Assembly: GCA_013398175.1 (NCBI GenBank)
Contig: VZRZ01002579.1
Location: forward strand, 390,232 to 454,231
Direction: 5' to 3'
DNA length: 64,000 bases
From: Climacteris rufus
Lineage: Eukaryota > Chordata > Aves > Passeriformes > Climacteridae
The notes under the pieces were generated by a model. That model ran no database searches. It was not told the DNA's origin and saw nothing but the letters and a program-made list of their open reading frames with translations. Both the position numbers and the translations under genes were made by a program. This document shows, piece by piece, positions 35,893 through 48,788 of this stretch. How positions within the stretch are numbered: the stretch's first letter is position 1; every line of letters starts with the position of its first letter.

Positions 35893-37004
35893 CATACCCT
35901 GTGAGAATTACTATCATTAGCTAAAACTGCACACTACATAAAATCAGATGATTTTAAGCTAAATTTATAGAGAGGTAGAAAATTGGCTTTGATTTTTTGT
36001 TTTTGTGATTTATTTGGAGGTTTTGATGCTTGGGGTTTTTGCTTGGTTTTGTTTTTTCCATTTATGCAATGAAATATTGGTGAACTGGTTTGATGATGGA
36101 ATTGCTCCTGAAAATTATTTGTCAGTGAAAGGAGTAATGAAAACATAATAGCTAATCCCTGAAAAGTTCAGCTGGATTAAAAACAATTTGAATGGTTTTT
36201 TAGAACCAAAAATAAAGGTATTTGCAGATGGTCTTCATTAGAAATGCTAGTGGCAAGAGTTATTTCACAGCTCTTATAGCATATCTAGTCAATATCCCCT
36301 AGACCTTAGTATTTTCAGTTTCAGACATTAACATTCTTTTTGTAGTCATCTGCTTGCATTGAAGAAATATACTTAAAATACACTTACATAGATGTATATA
36401 TACACACATATCATTCCTTTAATGCAAGCAGATTACTACATATTAAAAGATTTACATATATTTATATTACAAGAAAAGAATTAAATAGATTTTTTGTTGA
36501 GAAACCAACTGTTTCAGATTAATTTTTCTTTTTTTTAATCTGAAACTAAGAAGGTTAGCAACTTGTTTTATACTGTACTGGCAACGTCAATTATACGTTA
36601 CTATTGCAAAACCAATTTCCTGCTATGGAGAAAATGGATGTACCCTGTAGAACATATCAGCCTCCATGTCACCCCACTGCCTTGACTTAGCTGCAGTACC
36701 ACACACAGGCAGATAGTTAGATATATAGTCATCCAACCTGCATATATTATCTGATTGGCATGTTCTCTTGCTCCTTGACTGCCACAGATGAGTGGCTGTG
36801 CAGGTGCCATTAGCACATGCATCTTTTTCTGAATGCACCATTGTAGAGGTAGCTGAAAAGCTGTTTGTACTATACAGTCAGAAAGTTGGCAGCAGGGCTG
36901 AATGAAAAATGGCAAGTATGTTTCAAGAAAAATTTTAAAAACTTAATGTTTACTCCACATTTTTTTAATCAAATACTTTTCAGGCTTTGATTTTACAATT
37001 ATTT

Positions 37005-37065
37005 CATTTTTTTCTTTTTACCTTTCTTCCTTTGTCCTTTTCTTTTCTTTTTTTTTTTGTCCTTT

Positions 37066-37099
<34 letters not shown>

Positions 37100-37140
37100 N
37101 TTTGTCCTTTTCTTTTTTTTTTTTTTTACTATTTTCTTTT
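37005..37140. repeat. Pyrimidine tract (CCTTTTCTTTT)n with one N
   Basis: About 135 bp of T with repeated GTCCTTTTCTTTT units and long T runs. Base 37100 is N, the only ambiguous base in the window. The exact length is probably unreliable. The poly-Lys frame on the minus strand through it is an artefact. Confidence 0.92.
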
Positions 37141-40100
37141 CCTGCTTTTGTTTTTAATGACCAAGTAGAAGAGAATGAAGATAAAGGAACAGAATGAATG
37201 AGAGGGAGGAGGAAACAATACCTAGGAAACTGTAACAATTTTAGTAGGTTAGTTTAATAGAGATATCTTTGTTTTCCTGTACTAAGGTAATAAATGTGCC
37301 AGCAGGTGAAGCTCAATTTGACAGAAAATTATTTGGCTTGCTCAGCCTGTTCAGCTGGTTAAAGATTTTGACCCTATCCATTTTCTCTATTAAAAATGGA
37401 ATAGTGCCTTGTTAGATAACACTGTAAAAGTTACTGCCTCCTTTTGTTTCATGGCTTCGATGTTTGCAATTTATGACCTGAACCAGCAGATACATATGTT
37501 TCATGCATATGTATAACACTTTTGAAAAGTTGGCAAGAATTATCTTTGAGCTAGCAAGGAAAAGAAATAAAAATTTTATGCTTACGAATCTCGGCTTAAG
37601 ATATTCCTCCATCTCAAGCTCCATGTGTTTGCTTTCCATTTCAGCAGCTGCTGGAAACACTCTTCAATAGGAACCAAATAAATCCATACCACCTGTCTCA
37701 GTCTGAATTGGAGGCCAAATCATTCTGTTATTCTATCTCAACATTTAAGAATTATTAGAGCATCTCAACCTCAATTTCCATGCCATGGAAAAAACAAACC
37801 AGACGGGGAATAATAAGACCTTTGTTAGGCAATTTACAGGCATGTGACTTAAAATTACAGTAAAATCTTCATAATTCCTTGAAAATACTCTTTGCAATCT
37901 GAAGTGTAGTGTCTTCCTCTCCAAATTTAGTAAATGCAGATATGTTATAGCTTGAATTTAATGCTGGCCTATGTCTATTTTACTGCAAGTTACATCTTTA
38001 GGCCTTTTGATATTTAGCCTCTCCTCCTGTTATGTCTCATGGCAAGGTGGCTGTGTAGAAATGTATGGATTTTTGAGTACAGAAACAGTTACATGAGAAA
38101 ACCATCAGGATTCTTCCAGAAGCACATGGCACGTTTATACCTATAGTCTTGAAAGTTATTCTGCTCTAAACTCTGCAGTTCTCCCTCACAATGTTCATAA
38201 ATAAAAGCAAACTTTGAATCCCTGCCTTTAGTTCTAAATCCCAAGGTAACCATTGACTGGAATATATTGGAACAGATCTTTAGGATTGGATGAAATGCTA
38301 GTCTTAGGTCATTGCCATGCCTTTCAAGCACTCAAAAAAACTACTGTAAAACATTATTTTGGTACTGGGCCACGCAAATCTTGCCCAAATTTTGAGTGCA
38401 TGAGCTGTCAGCAAAGAGCTGTATAGTTGTAGGCAGGAGATACTTCAGTGTAATTCAAATGAAACTTGTCCCCTCATTTCACTTCAAATCAAGATTATTA
38501 GAAAAAATGCCTTATTGTGTCAAAATAAAAAAAGCCAAACTACTAAGAGTTTCATACAGTTTATTAAATAGAGAATCCAGAGCAGTAATCAACACATTCA
38601 CTGGGGTGTTAATGGAGATATGGTAAAGCAGTGTATGACAGCCAAGGGACAGAGTGCACTTCTTACTCACTCTCTCTAGCCACGAAATCAGTAACTCAGA
38701 TCGTTTGTCTATGTCATCTACTATTACTTTGGAATGAATCAGTGCACGGACGTTTAAGGACATCCCAAGCAGATTTGTTCATTTAACAGGAAAAAAAAAA
38801 CAAAACAAAAATAACAACTGTTTTATTTGAAAGCCAGGACCAAGAGAGATTTAGTTTAGGTAAAACAATTTTTGACTTTAGTTCAAGTTGGGCAGGAGTT
38901 CAGCCAGAAGTTATCATATGATTGGGTTTTGGGGTTTCTAGTTTTTTGCAAGTTTGTGTGAAATGATCCAGTAGTGGTCTCAGTCCAAATTCCAAAGTGC
39001 CTCTGTTCCTTGCAAAACCCCACAATTTGCAAAACTGTTAAGAGTCTCTAAATAGAAGGAAAGATGCAGAACCCCTAGTCTGCTCTGGGTCTGCTGTGTG
39101 CATCTGAAATAAGGAGATTGGGGATATGAAATGACACCATTACCTTTGATCTCCTGACAATCCTTCATTAAGAAGAAAAAAGCATATCTGAGGAAAAAAA
39201 AAAGAAAATAATTACCAACCACACCAACTACTCCGTTAAGGTTTTTGTCCTTATCCTATAGATCTCAGCAAGCACTTCTTGGCATTGTCACACTGTTGTT
39301 GAGCCTGGCTAAGAGTCATCAGGATCTACACAGTGAAGAGGAAACAACTTACAACTTCTTTTAGAGTAATTTGAAAAGTATGTGACCTAAAGTTTGTTCA
39401 AAGCTAACTTTTCAATCTTTTATCTTCTAAGAAGTATAAAATAAAAAAATATTTTAAAATACAGAGGTTAAGAAGAAATTATAACAAAAACACTGGTTTA
39501 TTTCAAATATATAAAGTTTTCCAGTGTTAAGGATATTTTTTTTATGTCTATCACTCTAGGCTTTACTGCAACCAATGAAACACATTTAATCTGCATTCAA
39601 AGTAAATATACCATGTAAGAGCATATGTTCAAAGTAAAGGAAAAGCTTTCACTACTCTCTCACATACAATGCAGCCTTGAACTACATCATTTGCCCATTC
39701 CTTGTAGAGTTTTTCAGAAAGTATTTCTTAGAGGACTGTAATTAAGAAGGTGATTTTCTCAGTACTATTTTTGTTGGCCTCCTCAATAAACAAATTACAT
39801 TTCTAAGACTATATTATGACAATTTAGCACTTAAGAACATCTGCAAGCCAAACTCCAATAATCTAAAAAGTAATGCAAAGTGCATGAAGACATGGGATAT
39901 TGTCTTTGTGACCACCAGTCATAACATATCAATAATGATTATATACTATTTCCCAATCTGTTAGTTGAATTGTTTCATCTCTCTTCTGCCACCTCCTTCT
40001 ACATCTTTCCTCCACCTTTTCAAATGACATTCTGGGCTAAAAAATTATGCTTGTCACTCAGCGTTTCAACTGAAAATGAAATTTCAAACTTCAGAACATG

Positions 40101-41589
40101 TTTTCAACTTCAGATAAATGGATAGAGTACCATTAAAACAGATGTTGAAATCAACAGTAATATTTCTATATTTGTTTGGTTATATATGATCAAACTTTGG
40201 AGTAGCTAAGAATGTCTTCTATCCTGAATGAGTTTTACCAAATCACACACAACCAGATATTGAAATGAAGAAAAACTGAAAGCTATTTTTTCTATGCAGT
40301 TTCTTTTACTTTTTTTCATCTTTGTACCATACTGAAAACAACATATTGGACTGCAAAGTTTTTAGTCTTATTTTGTCTGTTCTACTGCAATGTGCCGTGA
40401 AGACTGTGTGGCTACAGCCTATTTTTGGTTCACATCACTTAAACAGTAGAAGAATCAGGCCTATGTAATCCTGGAAGGATTGCAGAGATATATGGTTTCT
40501 TGGCATTAATCACAACTGTTGGATAATGGCTCCCCTCAGAGGTAGTACAGGAAGCATGCGCCAGTCCAGTATGTCTCCTTGCTACTCGATGTCAGAACAA
40601 AAGGGATTGTGCATTATATGTGAACTTTTGCAAACATGTATTGCAAACTCCATGCTACAATGCGTTAGAGTTTGCCAGTTTAGTTATTTTCTTTTGTGGG
40701 AAATGACTATAGCTAATGAATACAATATGTTACAATTAATGATTGCAGTATATATAGGGAATTAAAAATGAAAATATGGTCTCAAGGATTAAGATTCATT
40801 TTACAAAATATAGCAAACTTTTAGATTGTGTTAGAAGCATACAAAAGAGAAGCTTAGCCATCTATTTTCTAACATTTCAGTTTTGCAAAACTAAAACGAA
40901 AGCAAAATAATGAATAAAATATTTCTATTTATTTTGCAAGTTAGAAATGTGAATGTTTGTCCAACCAGATGTTTACAGTGACTCTGTGCCAGGCTCCGTT
41001 GTGTTTGTGAGAATTCTCTTTCTCAGTAGTCTCTCATAGTGTCCCAGAGTGTCCTTTGGAGCTTACAATCAAATTTTCTTGCCTCAAAGCTGTTAGATTA
41101 GGATAACATATCAGCATGTACTCTGTCTTATACCACTTTGAGGGATGCTATTAAGAAGCATGGAGATGACTGCTTCCAATATTATTTCCTGCCACTTTTA
41201 TGAGTTGCATAAAAATGTCATTAAATTTTTTTTTAAATATCCTAAAAGATTTCTTAAAAATTACTCATGGTTTTACCATCAGATCATTGTGGAATGCATT
41301 AGGTTGACTTGTTTATTAAACAAGTTGATAGAATAAAAGGATAATTTAATACACTGAATATTTTTTAGGTCTACTCATTCTTCAGATTTCTCCAATACAT
41401 GAAATAAAGAATATCAGATGAAGCTAGCATGTGATAGATTTAAAAATAGCCAGGGGTAAGTGGTTCTTCACAAATGAGGGGAAAAATTTCCAAGTATATA
41501 AAATCAGAATTTTCTGAAATGACCACCATCACCCCAGGAAAGGTCTGGAAGCTAGAACTGGTGTAAGAACTAGGAAAACATCAGCTCAC
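37141..41589. other. Unique AT-rich non-coding DNA
   Basis: About 4.4 kb with no recognised gene or transposable element. The minus frame at 38512-38763 (83 residues) has a less AT-driven composition than most but no motif I know. Confidence 0.5.
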
Positions 41590-42160
41590 TGCTCAGTAGC
41601 AGTTGAAAGAGCAAATGAAATTGTAGGAATTATTAGGTAAGGAACAATGATTAGAAAAAGGACAGAGCTTTTCCACAATGTAAACTCACACTGCATCTTG
41701 AATCCTATGAGCAGATTAGTCCCTTGTCTCAAAAATGGATATGGTGCAGTTGGGAGAGGTATGGAGAGGGGCAGCAGTACTGATAGGATGTGCACCAGCA
41801 GCCATACATGGAACAGTCAACTGCCTAGGGCTCTTGTGTCTGGAAAGGACTCTGCTGGGCAGAAATATGAAAAAGCTTTATAAAATCATGGGAAGCAAAA
41901 AACTAAAATGGATGGGGACTGATTGGTCATCACCTCTCCAAATACGGGAAATATAGACCATGAGTGAAATCTAATGGATGGCAAGTTTAAGGCAAGAAGT
42001 GGCAGATGTGTCTAGCCTGAAGACATCACTAAGGTGTGGAACCGCCTGCACACTGTGTGAAGATTAAGGCAGTAATCAGGAAACTGGAGAAATTAGTGGA
42101 ATAAATTGCTGTTAAATGTGTAGATTCCATGTCTAGCTCAGCAAAACCTTTAGTGACAAA
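41590..42160 (+). mobile_element. Old CR1 LINE fragment (ORF2 end + 3' part)
   Basis: Diverged plus-strand CR1. The order of recognisable segments is TTGTAGGAATTATTAGG, TCTCAAAAATGGATATGGTGCA, GAGAGGTATGGAGAGGGGCA, CTTTATAAAATCATG, GGCAAGTTTAAGGCAAG and GGTGTGGAACCGCCTGCAC. This is the C-terminal ORF2 and 3' UTR order of CR1 lineages shared with turtles and crocodilians. No frame is intact. Divergence is clearly higher than in the CR1 copies at 3.6-6.7 kb, so it is probably an older lineage. The borders are approximate. Confidence 0.75.
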
Positions 42161-44120
42161 GTGCAGGAGGCAGAAAGTATTTTATTTTAAAATTTCATTT
42201 TTCTGTAGATAAAGGACAAGTCCAAGTACATTTTTGGTCTCTAAAGGAATTTCAGATTTAAACATAATCCTTAATGGAAAAAAACCACACAGAAAGGTAG
42301 TTTATATTCTCTTAGAGATTATGAAAAGGCAAGCATTACCTGGAAAACAGAAAACCAAGATTAAAAATAATTTCCCTTCCATCAGTCTTGGCATTGGTTG
42401 CTCTGAAACACTTTTGCACATATGCATTATTTCTTACGCTGTTATAGTTGGCCAGTAGTATTCTGCATTTGTTCTTGAAATGGATGAATAAAAAAAGAAA
42501 TGACTGCAACACCCTAGTTTTCACAGCTTTGGTCCACCATAGTTGTGTCCTTGTTCTGGCCAGAACACAGTGGATTTTTGCAGCAACCTGGAAAGGCATG
42601 GCTAGGACCTGGAGGTTACTCTATACCACCTCACACCATTTTCCAGGAATAGGGAAAGGGCTTTCTTCTGAGTCGGGTTGTCATGTCTGCTGTTGGGTTG
42701 GCTCCACGCTGAGCATTTTGCATGTGAATCCCTCATGTCTCACTTGCACACTGTGTCATTAGTGTTGTTGTTACTTTTAATTTTCTTATCTCATTATTGT
42801 TTCCAGTAAATTGTTCTTACCTCAACCTGTGCTCTTTACCTTTTCTGCCTCCAATTCTCCTCTGCAGACACCGGCAGGGGGAGAGGGAAATGAGTGAGCA
42901 ACGTGGGGTTTCAGTGGGAACGCTAAACTGGAGAATGCCATTCCTAAGCCACAACAAGTTGTCGGGTTAGAATGCATGGCAAGGGAAGAGCAAAAGTCCT
43001 ATTTAGTACATAGGTCTGAACATAAACCAATAGAAAAAGTATACACAGTCTGAGGGAAAAATAGAAAAACAAATAAAAGTTCTGGTTTATTCCAAATACT
43101 CAGGAAAGCCTTTTTTGCCTAATAAAAGTTATAAGGTGTGTATAAATTGCTTTGTGCATCTTCTGTCATCTGAACAACACAAAAATTAATTTCCTGTCCA
43201 CAGAAGCTGAAATAACCTAACATTAATTAGTGCAGTATGAATTTTAAGACTCAACACAATGCAGCAGGACAATATTTCACATTTCTTCATGCCCCCTTGT
43301 TGAATGGAACTTGGAATTGAAAGATGAAACAAATGAAGAGGCTGTTCTCTTTAATAACATATATAATCCTAATTAAACATAAAATCTGAGATACCAGATG
43401 TAGGATCCTTCAAGCACTTTCCATAAAGAAAACAAAACTGTAGTTTTTGTAGGCCAGTAAATTTCTCTAACTAAAAAAGCAAACACCCTAATCTCAATAT
43501 AATCTTAGGACACACATTTAACTGAGAATATTACTGCTAGAACGTATGTGACAACTGCTAAACTGTTTGGATGTTCTAAATGTCAGGATATTGACATGAT
43601 TATCTGCAATTGTCAAGATATCACTGTGGAGTCTGAGTTCAAGAAGGATGCTTCGTAATTCCTGAAAATCAGAATTCTCTACTGTATTTTAAACAATGGG
43701 CTATTAAGTCACAGCTTTGAAAATCACTTGTCCTTTCAAAACCTTAATCTCTGTTTTGAGTAAGTTAAAAATTCACTGAAGTTTCCAGTACTACAATACA
43801 TCTCAATGAGAGAGTGATAGAATTTCCTTCTCCAGGAGTGAAATATTGGTCATGAGTGAATGAATTAGTGCCACATGATCTTCTGTCATTTAGAGATCTA
43901 TCCAGTATAAAGAGAATTAAGACCATTATCCAACAAATGTTCTGAGAGCATCATTTGCTCATCACTTTCTGTCACTTCTCATAGCCTCTATTTTTGTATA
44001 ATTCAGAACATAGAACCTGTAGTAGACAAAGTATCTACCTGAGCAATTTTGCTTTACAGTTTAACTGTATGAAACTAAATTTACATTACAATAATTATAT
44101 TAAATTATATGGCATGATTA
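42161..44120. other. Unique AT-rich non-coding DNA
   Basis: No recognised feature in about 2 kb. The 104-residue plus frame at 42448-42762 has no domain signature. Confidence 0.5.
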
Positions 44121-44220
44121 TTCTATTCTATTCTATTCTATTCTATTCTATTCTATTCTATTCTAGTCCATTCTATTCCATTCTACTCTACTCTACTCTA
44201 CTCTACTCTACTCTATTCCT
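44121..44220. repeat. Pentamer array: TTCTA block then CTCTA block
   Basis: Twenty pentamers in perfect register. Nine TTCTA units (44121-44165) lead into a transition zone of GTCCA, TTCTA, TTCCA and TTCTA. Six CTCTA units (44186-44215) and a final TTCCT follow. No unit is gained or lost out of register across the change. Confidence 0.95.
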
Positions 44221-45828
44221 CCAGCTAAAAATAATACTATATGCTAGGGACAACTTGGAACACAAATGAAGGCCACGCTGTGTCAAAGGCATCTCCATGT
44301 TACTGACTGCTCCAAAGACATCTCACTCATGGTGAATGTGGAGGTGCCATGCAGTGCTGGCCATACAATGTATGTGGCTTTGTGCAAGCAGTGCCAAAAC
44401 AAACCTCAGAGACATTCTGTCTCACCAGGGGACAATCTGTCTCACTGCTACTGGTATGTTACAGCTAACACTTCTTCTGCATAACATATGGAAGCAGTGT
44501 ATATATGTGTATATATCTATAGATGTGTATATAAATTTATAATATTTGTTTTATACAGGTTGTGAGGTGCTGTCTCTTCCCAGAAATCAAGGGATGGAGA
44601 AATCCAGTACTGCTTCTTCTCTCCACTAAATGTTCTCACATGGCTGTTACTGAATATGGCCATTACTGGCTTCAGAAATAATGGCTTCATGTACCACATT
44701 ATAAAAATAGAAATTAGTCAGTTTTCCAATTCAACTGGCAGTTTTTGTTTTTAATATTTTTATTACTGCAGACATCATCGTCCAGCCATCTGCTAAAGAT
44801 GAGACAGACAATAACTGAGCAGAACTGGAATGAATTTTGCTGCATCTGCAGCTGGGCATTTCATTACTGTACTCTGATGGGGAATTGATGGGGAGAGGTA
44901 TTTTGTTCTTTTTTTAGAGACAATCAAAATGTGATGCACAGCAACACTTCAGTGTGAAAAAAGTTACCGTTTTTAACAGGAAGACTGGAAGACCCATATT
45001 ACCTTTGTTCACCACTCTCCTATCACCCTTGTGAGAGAAGAAGCAGTAAGTCTGTCTCAGTTCCTTCTTCTGTCATTCCTGAGGCTCTTCTGATCACTGA
45101 ATTATCAAGATTTTTGCAAAACTGAGAGAGAAGTTAGGCTAATCCACCCCAGATAACCCAGACCATCCTCTACTGCAGAAATTGGCAGTCACCAGGCTCA
45201 TCCTTCCTTAAATCCAAAATTACTCCAGAACAGACAATTAGGATGAGTAGTTTTAGCCAGCTACAGGCCATACTGATTATCAAAAGGGCAGAACACTCAC
45301 TCTGAGACATGTGCTTTTCTGTGAATTAAAAATCTCTAAGAAAATCCCTCTTCTTTTTTCTTTTTTCTTTTTTTTTTTTTTTAAGTTTGGCAAAAGTCAA
45401 ATAAAACAGTGCCTATTAGGGTTAATATGAAGTCCCAGGTGGTGGGTGGGGTGTGCCCTGAAGATAGGTAAGAAGCAGTTTTCTGCACACAAATGTTGAA
45501 ACTGAAACCTTAAAGTCCTGTGGCAGCTTGTACATTAGAATTTTCTGGGGTTTGGTGGTCTTTAGACAAAGCTGTTTCTACACAGTTGTCCTGTTGATCT
45601 ATATCCTCTCATAACAAATACAGTCCTTTCTGTTTGTTCTTTCTATGGGATTGTTAAATAACTGGAAAAACTAATGGGATTCAAAGACGCTTATAAACAC
45701 AATATTTGCCACTTCTGTAGATTTACAAAAAATGCAAGTATTACCTCTATCAATTTCAACAAATCTCAGTATGAAAACACTGTAGAATTAAAGAATGGAG
45801 AAAACACAGCTAGAAGTAGGACATAAAT
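44221..45828. other. Unique AT-rich non-coding DNA
   Basis: No gene recognised. It has a TA-rich stretch at about 44500-44545 and a T-rich tract at 45351-45383. Confidence 0.5.
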
Positions 45829-45893
45829 GAGCCCTGATCTTCTGCCCACTGATGTCAGTGGAAAGACTTGCACTGACTTCACCAGATGAGGCC
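45829..45893. repeat. Probable ancient amniote palindromic repeat fragment
   Basis: GAGCCCTGATCTTCTGCC is followed by CACTGATGTCAGTGG, a short spacer and CACTGACTTCACCAG. This order matches a short, old, partly palindromic interspersed repeat I know from amniote genomes, with CATTGAAGTCAATGG-type cores flanked by TGATC and CAGG segments. I do not recall a family name, and the match is from memory. Confidence 0.45.
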
Positions 45894-47399
45894 TGTTGTG
45901 GAGGTCTGAAAAATGCTAATGATATCTTTACGCAGATATTTTCAAAGCAAAATGGCGATGCTTTTTTTTTTATCAGTGTGTTTTATAACATGGCATTGCT
46001 TTGCAGAAAATCTGTGTCTATAAGAAAATGTAGCAAGGAAGAGCAGCAGATGGAAAATCTTTTTAATTAGCCTTCAATTAGTGAGAAATTTATCCATGTC
46101 AAGAAAAAATATAACAGAGGAAAATATGCATTAACATATTACAGTTTTTCATTTTAGCAGACACAAATAAAATACTTTCATTGCTATCTTTTTACATTTT
46201 TACTTCTTCCCTCATACCACATTTCTTTTTAAGAAATCTCTCAGCACAGTTAAATTGGAAGGCTATACAAGAGTTCTTGCTCCTTTTTATTATTTTACCA
46301 TATGAGGCTTCAGGCATGTTGTCAGGTCATTTGACCTCCTTAAGCACATTGGCAGAACTCTGATATTCATGGCCAAGAAATTTTCCTTGTTCCCTTTTCT
46401 CAAAGTTGTTTAAATAATAATTTGTATTAATTACAGAAAATGAATCCTTAATTTACTGAGGAAAGACTTGTATTTTTCCCCAGATGACTCTTACATTTTA
46501 GCGGATGAATCCAATGATGAGAGGGATGGAAGCTGATTTTTGAGTCTGTTATTTTGTCTCAGTAGTAAAAGGGGTGGGAGTGATGAAGCAAAAGGTGATC
46601 AATACACAAAGAAATGATCAGACATGCTTTTGCAATCTAAGCCCAAAAACACTCATGTTGATAGAAGAAGCTATGAGAACAAGCTTCAAAAGAAAGCTTT
46701 TATGGTGAAAAGTGGTATACAGGATCTCGATTTAGAAATTATTCTGCCTACTGCAATGACTGAAAAGAAACCAAGCCAAAATTAATGGTAATGACTGTTC
46801 CAAACTGAAATGCATACAAACAGACCTGAGAGTGTGCATTGCCTGTAATACCTATTCACACCAAAGGAAGGTTGTATCAAATTGGTGCATATAAACCCAA
46901 AGAGAGGTGCACTTTGTTACAGGAGGTGTGCTTCCAGGAACAACAGGATGTTATTAAATGTAAATGAGTCTCAATTAATTATCTGATAATTATTCAAGTC
47001 TATATACCTTTTCTAAGAACATTTTTTTAAAAAATATAGTGACAGAAATCAAGCCCAAAGGACACATTGCAAATACAAAATAAAAGCATTTTTGAAAATC
47101 CTATCAAGAGCAAACATATCTGAAGTCAGTGTTAGACAAAGTATTTACAACCACTGAAGCAGTCAACCTTTTCATTTGGCTGTAAGCTCAAGATTTCTGA
47201 GCTTAATTTTTTTTGCACAATTGTGACATTTTTTCCCATGGAAATTTTGGTACATTTTCAAAAGTGCTTTTGCTATGTAGGTGGTTCTCAGCATCTACAG
47301 TTCTGCATTTATGGTAGAAATCTTAGTTAATTTAAAGTGGAGAAACATTCACTTTGCACATTCTGGAGCTCCATTAAAACAGCCTACCTCAAAGCACCA
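45894..47399. other. Unique AT-rich non-coding DNA
   Basis: No gene recognised. A small AATTATC-T-GATAATT inverted repeat occurs at 46977-46991. Confidence 0.5.
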
Positions 47400-47512
47400 G
47401 TCTGATAAAGTGCTTAAATGTGCGCTCTCATCCATGATCCTCCCGATGTCAATAAGGCTTTCACTTGCTTTAAATCAAGAACTAGTTTTAAAACTTTGCT
47501 GAAACAGAGCTG
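47400..47512. repeat. Probable ancient amniote palindromic repeat
   Basis: The left part (TCTGATAAAGTGCTTAAATGTGC) and right part (AGTTTTAAAACTTTGCTGAAACAG) are imperfect reverse complements around a centre containing GATGTCAAT. This layout fits an old palindromic element with arms of TTCAGCAAAGCACTTAAG type and a GAAGTCAATGGG centre. It is probably a MITE-like relic related in style to 45829-45893. Identification is from memory and pattern, not from a search. Confidence 0.45.
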
Positions 47513-48369
47513 AAAAGATGTTTTACCCACTCAAAGTACCTAAGCCATTCAGGTTCTCACCCCTTTTCTGTAGGTCCTGTGCACTTTGCAGCCCCTGTGA
47601 GCTGCTGTTCTTATATATTGCTCCAGCCTTCTGGAATGCACCATGTATAGACAAATAGTATGTACCAACACTCCTCAAAGTGCCTCAACACTTCAAAAGA
47701 ATAGCAGTTTTCCAAATCCAATATATATTGCATATTCAACATATGAAAATAAATAAATTATTGAAAGAGTTGTCACATGACATTGGAAAGTGTGAATTCT
47801 TTAGTTCAGTAGTAATGTTTCTTCATTTTGTAATTACGTTTATAGACTACAAGAAAAATAATACAAATCCTAATTTAAAATGGATAACTGCTCATTCTAA
47901 CACACTCATTTACTATATTAATGAACATGGGCTGTTTAGCACTGTTCTGGGTCTGCACTAGGATGATTTTAGAGGGCTTGATTTTGGCTGACTTTCCTCA
48001 AATACCGAAATAATAACAGGAAGGTATGGAAATGAATGGTCTCTCCTCCCTCCATGTTTTCCTTGAGAACATGTTGCCACCACAATTAACCACATATTGT
48101 GTGAGGACGGAATATGGGCAAATCCTAGTGGGCTAGTGACAAACACACACTTTCTAGTACAAGCAGGTCCAAGACAACTGGAACAAGCCAACTCATAAAA
48201 GTGGTTTTCAATAACACCTTCGCTTTTAACTCTGAGATTTTGTGCTAGTTTTTCTTCTTTCTAGAAAGGAACTGAATTGCTTGAGATAATGTGTTATGGA
48301 ACTCTTGGTGTTTCTTCATATCAAATTCTTCAGAGATATGTAAGGACTCTTAGATGGTCTAAGATGTGT
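47513..48369. other. Unique AT-rich non-coding DNA
   Basis: No recognised feature. The 93-residue plus frame at 47680-47961 is AT-driven. Confidence 0.5.
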
Positions 48370-48583
48370 GTCATGGACAGTCACAATTCAGACTTCTCCC
48401 ACTGAGAGCATAGGGAGCAAAGACCGGTGCAAAGTCAAAACTGGACTTTAGAACAGCTATATAATTTTATTAGTAATGCAAGTGTGTTAGACAGTTTGGG
48501 GTAGAGATAGGGAAACTCATGAGGGAAGGAGAATATCTGTCCGCCTCACATGGGAACATGTGTCTATTCCAGTGGTGAATACG
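48370..48583 (-). mobile_element. Possible older LTR 3' part (minus strand)
   Basis: On the plus strand this begins TGTCATGGACAG. On the minus strand it reads like a U5: an AATAAAA signal at about 48465-48475, GCTGTTCTAAAGTCC, GACTTTGCACCGGTCTTTG, and an end in CATGACA. That is the right order for the 3' half of an LTR. The ERVL LTR at 48584-49696 sits directly against it, so it may be an older LTR split by the later insertion. No right-hand partner or target duplication is certain. Confidence 0.3.
48579..48583. repeat. Left target-site duplication ATACG
   Basis: Five bases directly before the LTR, identical to 49697-49701. The flanks together read as an uninterrupted pre-insertion site. Confidence 0.82.
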
Positions 48584-48782
48584 TGTTGTGGTTTGAGGCT
48601 GGCCAAATGCCAGGCACTCAAAAACCACTGCTCGCTCATCGTCCCACCCCAGCTCTGCAGCTGGACAGAGGAGAGAAAATTTTAATTATGAGTTCACAGA
48701 GCTTGCGATAAAGACCGGGAGAAAAAAAATACACTAATTATCATCAAGGCAAAACAGGCTCAAGTTGAGGATATTAAGTGGA

Positions 48783-48788
48783 TTTATT
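48783..48788 (-). terminator. ERVL LTR polyadenylation signal
   Basis: TTTATT on the plus strand reads AATAAA on the minus strand, with about 195 bp of LTR left after it as U5. Confidence 0.55.

Larger units (their letters stand above)
34641..37004. other. Unique AT-rich non-coding DNA
   Basis: No gene recognised. It contains a TTTTG-rich tract (35171-35254), a 22-bp perfect palindrome (35871-35892) and TA/CA-rich stretches near 36390-36470. Confidence 0.5.

Noticed and set aside
36999..37238. Lysine-rich minus-strand frame
   Set aside because: It is a translation of the pyrimidine tract and runs through the N.
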